Position numbers and translations under genes: made by a program
DNA from: Zanthoxylum bungeanum
Lineage: Eukaryota > Streptophyta > Magnoliopsida > Sapindales > Rutaceae
Direction: 5' to 3'
NCBI GenBank assembly: GCA_019454045.1
Contig: SKCR01029064.1
Span: forward strand, 1 to 64,000
Length of the DNA: 64,000 nucleotides
The notes under the pieces: model-generated
The model's input: only the letters and a program-made list of their open reading frames with translations
Database searches by the model: none
What the model was told of the DNA's origin: nothing
In this document: one piece after another, positions 59,720 to 64,000 of the stretch
Numbering within the stretch: the first letter of the stretch is position 1
How the letters are laid out: each line of letters starts with the position of its first letter

Positions 59720-61900
59720 ACAAAGTCGGAGAGATTATCAAATACCAAGTGTTCAAACAGTTAGGAAACCAACAAATGCTAAGAAGAAGAGATTTCAAAG
59801 TGACTTAACACATTCGGACGTCAAATAGTTCAACTAGCAAGCAAAGAAAATTAATACAGTGCCTACCTCTAGGCCATTCCACTCAGTAATTTGAAAGAAT
59901 GTTTTAAGGCATCATTTAATTTTCATAATTTTGAAAACATAAGACTAATATGAAAAGGCAATTAATCTACTCCCTTTGCAGAAACAAAACATCGAAGCCA
60001 ACAACTTGTTAGATATTAAATTCTGATTATATTTTTGAAACAACATTATCCTTCTTATATCCACTATTCTTCTCTCTGGAATAGCTGCACTGTCAAACCT
60101 CAGCACAAATACACATTATAACAGTCCAACCACAGTTATGTTTATTTTCTAAACTAGAAAGCATGCAGGTAGATCCATGACAGTCCAACCATAAATTTTT
60201 CTTATTATGACTTTCATTGAACATCAAAGTAGAAAAAGACATAAAACAATAAAGAATGTGCTAAAGGTGCAGTAGTAAGATACATATAATGAAATTAACA
60301 AGTTGATTATACAAACCGGAACAGATGGTTAGATTTGTAAAAATCTGGCTTATTAGCTTGAGCAATCACTACATCAAAAATCTCCCTTCATAAGTCTCTG
60401 TAACCCATTGAATCCTAATGAACATGCAAAGATTAGCTGAACACATTTACTTGTCAAAATCTAAATATATAAATACTAAAAACTAACAATGATGATAACA
60501 AATAAATGAGCAAGCCAATGGAATACTCTTAGTATGACTGCCTAAACCATCTCAAACAACAAACATTTCCCCTATTAAGTTTTTGATATGCATTAGAAAA
60601 TTGAGTGAGCAGCGAGTCGTATTCCTCATGCATCCTAAAAATCTTCATTTTCCAAATAATTAACGTAGTCATCTGTCAATAAGACTATAAAGTATTCCCA
60701 AGGAAACAAACAATTCATCTTCAAATTACACTATGCAATATTAATGCACACAATTCCAAAACCCAATTTTTGTGCATCTATACACCCAGACAAAATGCTT
60801 AAATGACCATTGTATCTGATATATATATTATCTTCTTTAAACATATGCTAATTGGTATATAATTTCCATAGCTACAAAACAAAATCCACCTAAAAAAACA
60901 AAAACAACAACTCAAACTTGTCTTCAACAACAATCTAACAAAATCAATATAAAACTATGTTTTATTTCACTTTTTAATTCCCGTATATAACATTCTAAAA
61001 GTGTACAAAAATTAAAAAATTTATATTGAATTTACCCGAAAATTGGCCTTGCAATCATCAACCAAGTGCCTGAACCGGTCCACGAGAAGCTTGAGAATCT
61101 CAATCCGGTTCAAAATCAAAGAAACTAGCAAAAACCTAGCATAAAACCGACTTGTACTTAAATGGAAATTTACGTCAATAAATTTTTAGATCAAGTGCGG
61201 TCGTGATTGGTTATGGGATTTGATGAAAATGGATTAATGAGAGTAAATTTGAAATTGACTTGTTCGCTGAATTTTCTGATTCTTCGATGCGAAAGACGGT
61301 GGTTTTGAACAAAGTGAAGGTGGGTGTTTTAGGATGAAAATAGGATGGAAAAAAGTCAAGGAATACTTGTACAACCGTGGAAAAAAATTGACTGGGAGTA
61401 AATGAGTTGAAGCCGAAAATATGAGTGGTCAGGGTTTCGATGATGAACTGATCGACGAAGGAGGGGCTTCGATGGTGAGGGTTTCAGTGGTTTTGATGAA
61501 GTAAACTGATCCAATTTTGAGATTGGCTCTCTGGAAATTTTTTTTATTAATTTGTGGGGGAAAAAAATCTCCACTAAAATTTATTTATCGTGATTAAAGG
61601 TTAATTTTTTTTGGCGAAATTCAATTTTGTCATTGAAAGTTAATTTTAATGGCAAAGCTTATTTCCCCACTAAATTTTCGCTCAAAAAAATTATAATTTT
61701 TTGTTGTGATATGTGATTTCTTTCCTACTAGATAAAGACATCGTTTATAAACTAAAACCGTTGTTAAAACTGATTTTATTTAAAAGCGATTTAAATTCTA
61801 TTACAAAAGAAAATGGTTTAAAATAAAACCGAAATCTTTTACTTACCAAATCGGTTAATTGGTAAACCGATTTCTTTGAAAGTGTTGGCTATTCCTATTA
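59720..61900. other. CACTA interior without recognised coding sequence
   Basis: AT-rich sequence with subterminal motifs near the right end. It may contain further decayed exons of the captured gene (minus strand), but I could not read any convincingly. No transposase motif was seen. Confidence 0.5.
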
Positions 61901-61911
61901 TTGTTGTAGTG

Positions 61912-61914
61912 GAA
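61912..61914 (+). repeat. TSD of CACTA element, right copy
   Basis: GAA directly after the terminal ...GTAGTG. Confidence 0.8.
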
Positions 61915-63625
61915 GTAAGATTATGTTAATGTCTATAAATATGTATTCATGTATGAACTTGTAATGGTATGCATAGGTATATATGAATGAGTATGCATAT
62001 GTAACAGTATGTTTGTATATGTAAATAAATAGGTATATGAATAAGCATCGGTACATGAATTTGAATATGTAAATGATGATAAACTATGGACAATTTGAGT
62101 ATATAACGATAAAGAGAATAAGTCGTGATTTCTGAATTTGCATTAGCACGTGTACATGTGCGTCATTGGGACAACTTTGTTATTGATAAGTAAAGAATGT
62201 GAGGAATGTAAAGATCATGGTATCAGAATTCGAAGTTGATATATATATATATTTGTCACGTATATGTTAGTGTATGAGAAATCGTGATGTGAGTTATGTT
62301 TTGCGATATGTGCTTATGCGTGTATGTTTAATTGGTTGATAGTTTCATGGTATAGCAGTCGAGTTGGTTAGGAATCCGTTCGGGTGAAATTCATCTCATA
62401 CCTATTCTAAAATAGGTAATGAGTCATGTACGAGCATTGTATGTGTGAGCCAGCTCATTTGTATGTGTTGTCTTGATTGTGTGTTCCTAGATGACTTAAG
62501 TGTTGTGTATGATTGAGTATATGTGTATGTATGGTAGATCCTGTGATATGTATGGATGGTGTATGTGTTCTTGGAATGAAAGAATGACATGTGAATCAGT
62601 GTGACCATAAGATGCTATAGAATGTATGTGTTAAGTTTATATTGTATATACGTATATTGTGAAAGAGATATTAATGTTAAATTATCATAAGGTTTTTGGT
62701 ATTGAAGAAAGATTATCAATACTTAAAGTAAGTTTGTTTTGGTATTGAAAATAATTGTATCCGAATAGAAGACAACTTGTTTGAGTTGCTGGATTTGATG
62801 ATATTTCAAAGGTGGATAATTATGATAAAAGTATATATGTATGACTTCATGTTTCATGTGATTGAAATGTATTTGATATTACATGATGTACTCAATGGTA
62901 TTCATGTTTTGCTTTGTATGCTTTAGATGTTAGCTATTAGATTAGCGCATATGTAGATATGTGAATATGAAAGCCTTACATGGGTTAAGTATAAAGGATA
63001 ATAACAAGATAATAAAATCTGAACCTATAACAATTTAGTAATTCCGATAAACTGCTGATATGTTTGATTTCTTTGATTGTTTGAAGTTTATACTTGACTT
63101 GTTTGTTATTATACTAGCATGGTTACTTACTGAGTTTTTATAACTCACACCAAACCAGTTTGTAGTTTTGCAGGTTAGCTCTTGACAGGTCAACCACTTC
63201 AGTTTTTGATGTCGTGCTCGAGACGCGGATCACCCATGCAACAGTCACCCTCGCAAGTGTCCTGGAAGAAGTTTAAGAAGTTAAAATATTTGGCTATTGC
63301 TTTATTTCTCGTGCTGAACACGTTGTTTGTATATATATTAAGTAAATATTTTGATTGTTTATGCTATGGTGGGCACAGAGCCATTGAGTGTTGATAGATG
63401 GTGTGGGCGGAGCCCTTAGGATATGATTTTGATGAGATTTGTATGGACCTTAGGTCTTTTTATTTGTTTGATGTATTCTTAGTTTTCCTTTGATGCTGGA
63501 CTGAGATCCAGGTTGTCCAGTTTTTAGAATATATCATGCTGAACTTTCAGTAAATTCAGAGGCTTGTGGAGATGGGTCAATCGTATCTCTTGCCGGTAGC
63601 ATCCTACCTTTGGCGGGGTGTTACA

Positions 63626-63630
63626 CACAT
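63626..63630 (+). repeat. TSD of Gypsy solo LTR F, right copy
   Basis: CACAT, identical to 56589-56593. Confidence 0.9.
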
Positions 63631-63675
63631 GTTCCCTATTAATATTTTCTAAATGTTATTTACTAACATTTTTAA

Positions 63676-63993
63676 CAGGATCCAATTCGAAATGTGTTCC
63701 ATCCCTCGGTTTGGTGTGCTCCTCTTTTTGAGATGATGAAAATTAATGTGGATGCAGCTATAAACTAATCTGAATCGAGAGTTGGTATTGGAGTCGTGGT
63801 TCGAAATTGGGAAGGAAAAGTGGTTGGGCAGCAACTAAAGTTGTGAGTTTTATAAGGGATATGGAGTTCGTCGAAGCTGAAGTCGTGCTTTTTGAAATTG
63901 GGTGCGCTAAGTCAATGGGTTTTTTTTGACATCATTCTAGAATTTGATGCGAAAAATGTTATTTACTTGGTTAGCAGCAATTTAGTTAGTCTC
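63676..63993 (+). pseudogene. RNase H-like (RVT_3) domain, broken
   Basis: One frame reads WCAPLFEMMKINVDAAIN, a stop, then SESRVGIGVVVRNWEGKVVG. After a one-base loss it continues AATKVVSFIRDMEFVEAEV, then LFEIGCAKSMGF; after a second shift in a T run (63918-63927) it continues DIILEFDAKNVIYLVSSNL. K-x-N-x-D-A, GIG-VVR and the ExE region followed by LE-D are the pattern of the plant RVT_3 RNase H family, found in LINE-type elements and in free-standing host genes. A 'tttttaacag' just before could be a splice acceptor. A stop and two frameshifts make it a pseudogene. It continues to or past the window end. Whether it belongs to a LINE or a host gene copy is undecided. Confidence 0.75.
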
Positions 63994-64000
63994 TTATAAA

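Larger units (their letters stand above)
58265..61911 (-). mobile_element. CACTA (EnSpm-like) DNA transposon carrying a Ulp1-like gene
   Basis: 3,647 bp. The left terminus CACTACTACAATA pairs with the right terminus TATTGTTGTAGTG (reverse complement CACTACAACAATA), flanked by GAA duplications. Both ends contain short subterminal motifs around CGATGTC/GACATCG (for example 58303, 58319, 58412, 58434, 58480, 61737). No TNP2-like transposase is recognisable, so it is probably non-autonomous. The orientation is taken from the captured gene. It lies inside solo LTR F, so it is younger than that LTR. Confidence 0.88.
56594..63625 (+). mobile_element. Gypsy solo LTR F (chromovirus-like), split by a CACTA element
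   Basis: It starts TGTAATATCTCGAG and ends GGGGTGTTACA, flanked by perfect CACAT duplications, with no PBS, PPT or internal region. Removing the CACTA element leaves ~3.4 kb. It contains a TATA box, a GC-rich patch (57100-57230) just downstream, and an (AT)n run (~58118-58136). The complete TSD shows that the full element inserted and was later reduced by LTR-LTR recombination. Confidence 0.9.

Overview
The window looks like a plant nuclear genome, probably a eudicot, from a heterochromatic, gene-poor region. It is AT-rich, and I found no intact host gene, rRNA or tRNA. Nearly everything that can be classified is a nested stack of LTR retrotransposons plus one CACTA-type DNA transposon. Five-base target-site duplications (TSDs), tRNA primer-binding sites (PBS), polypurine tracts (PPT) and degenerate gag/pol motifs allow most insertions to be ordered. 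The species cannot be named from the sequence.

Layout. 1-1221: a Ty3/gypsy protease-integrase deletion remnant joined to a fragment of a Copia LTR. 1776-7512: a chromovirus-like Gypsy element ('family C', copy 1) with a 5' LTR and a non-coding internal region, cut by a minus-strand Ogre/Tat-like fragment (7513 to about 10080) that carries a 2-kb tandem-repeat array. 12114-22193: a minus-strand 5' LTR ('element D') split by a complete but pol-deleted Copia element (13424-20989, TSD TTTGG). 22199-22397 and 43470-44334: two halves of the gag-protease region of a minus-strand Copia ('element E'), separated by family C copy 2 (22398-43469). Copy 2 contains an Ogre-type solo LTR (26909-38714), and that solo LTR contains a full-length but decayed Copia (28878-38644, minus, TSD CTGCG). 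This gives four nested levels.

45085-55485: a minus-strand, gag-only Ogre/Tat element with 2.83-kb LTRs. Its left LTR is followed by a second copy of the PBS/leader, so this is part of an LTR-internal-LTR-internal tandem rather than a simple element. 55486-56590: the leader, PBS and 5' LTR of element E. 56594-63625: a Gypsy solo LTR (TSD CACAT) interrupted by a 3.65-kb CACTA element (58265-61911, TSD GAA) that carries a decayed Ulp1/SENP-like cysteine protease gene with recognisable introns. 63676-64000: a broken RNase H-like (RVT_3) domain.

The genes do not form a pathway. Several families present (pol-deleted Copia, non-coding family C, gag-only Ogre) look non-autonomous and would have needed enzymes from relatives elsewhere. 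The observations most worth following are a conserved array of about ten micro-hairpins in all four Copia LTRs, the near-palindromic arrays in family C LTRs, the fast-diverging tandem arrays of the Ogre elements, and the protease gene captured by the CACTA element. All alignments were done by eye, so boundaries marked approximate may be off by some tens of bases.
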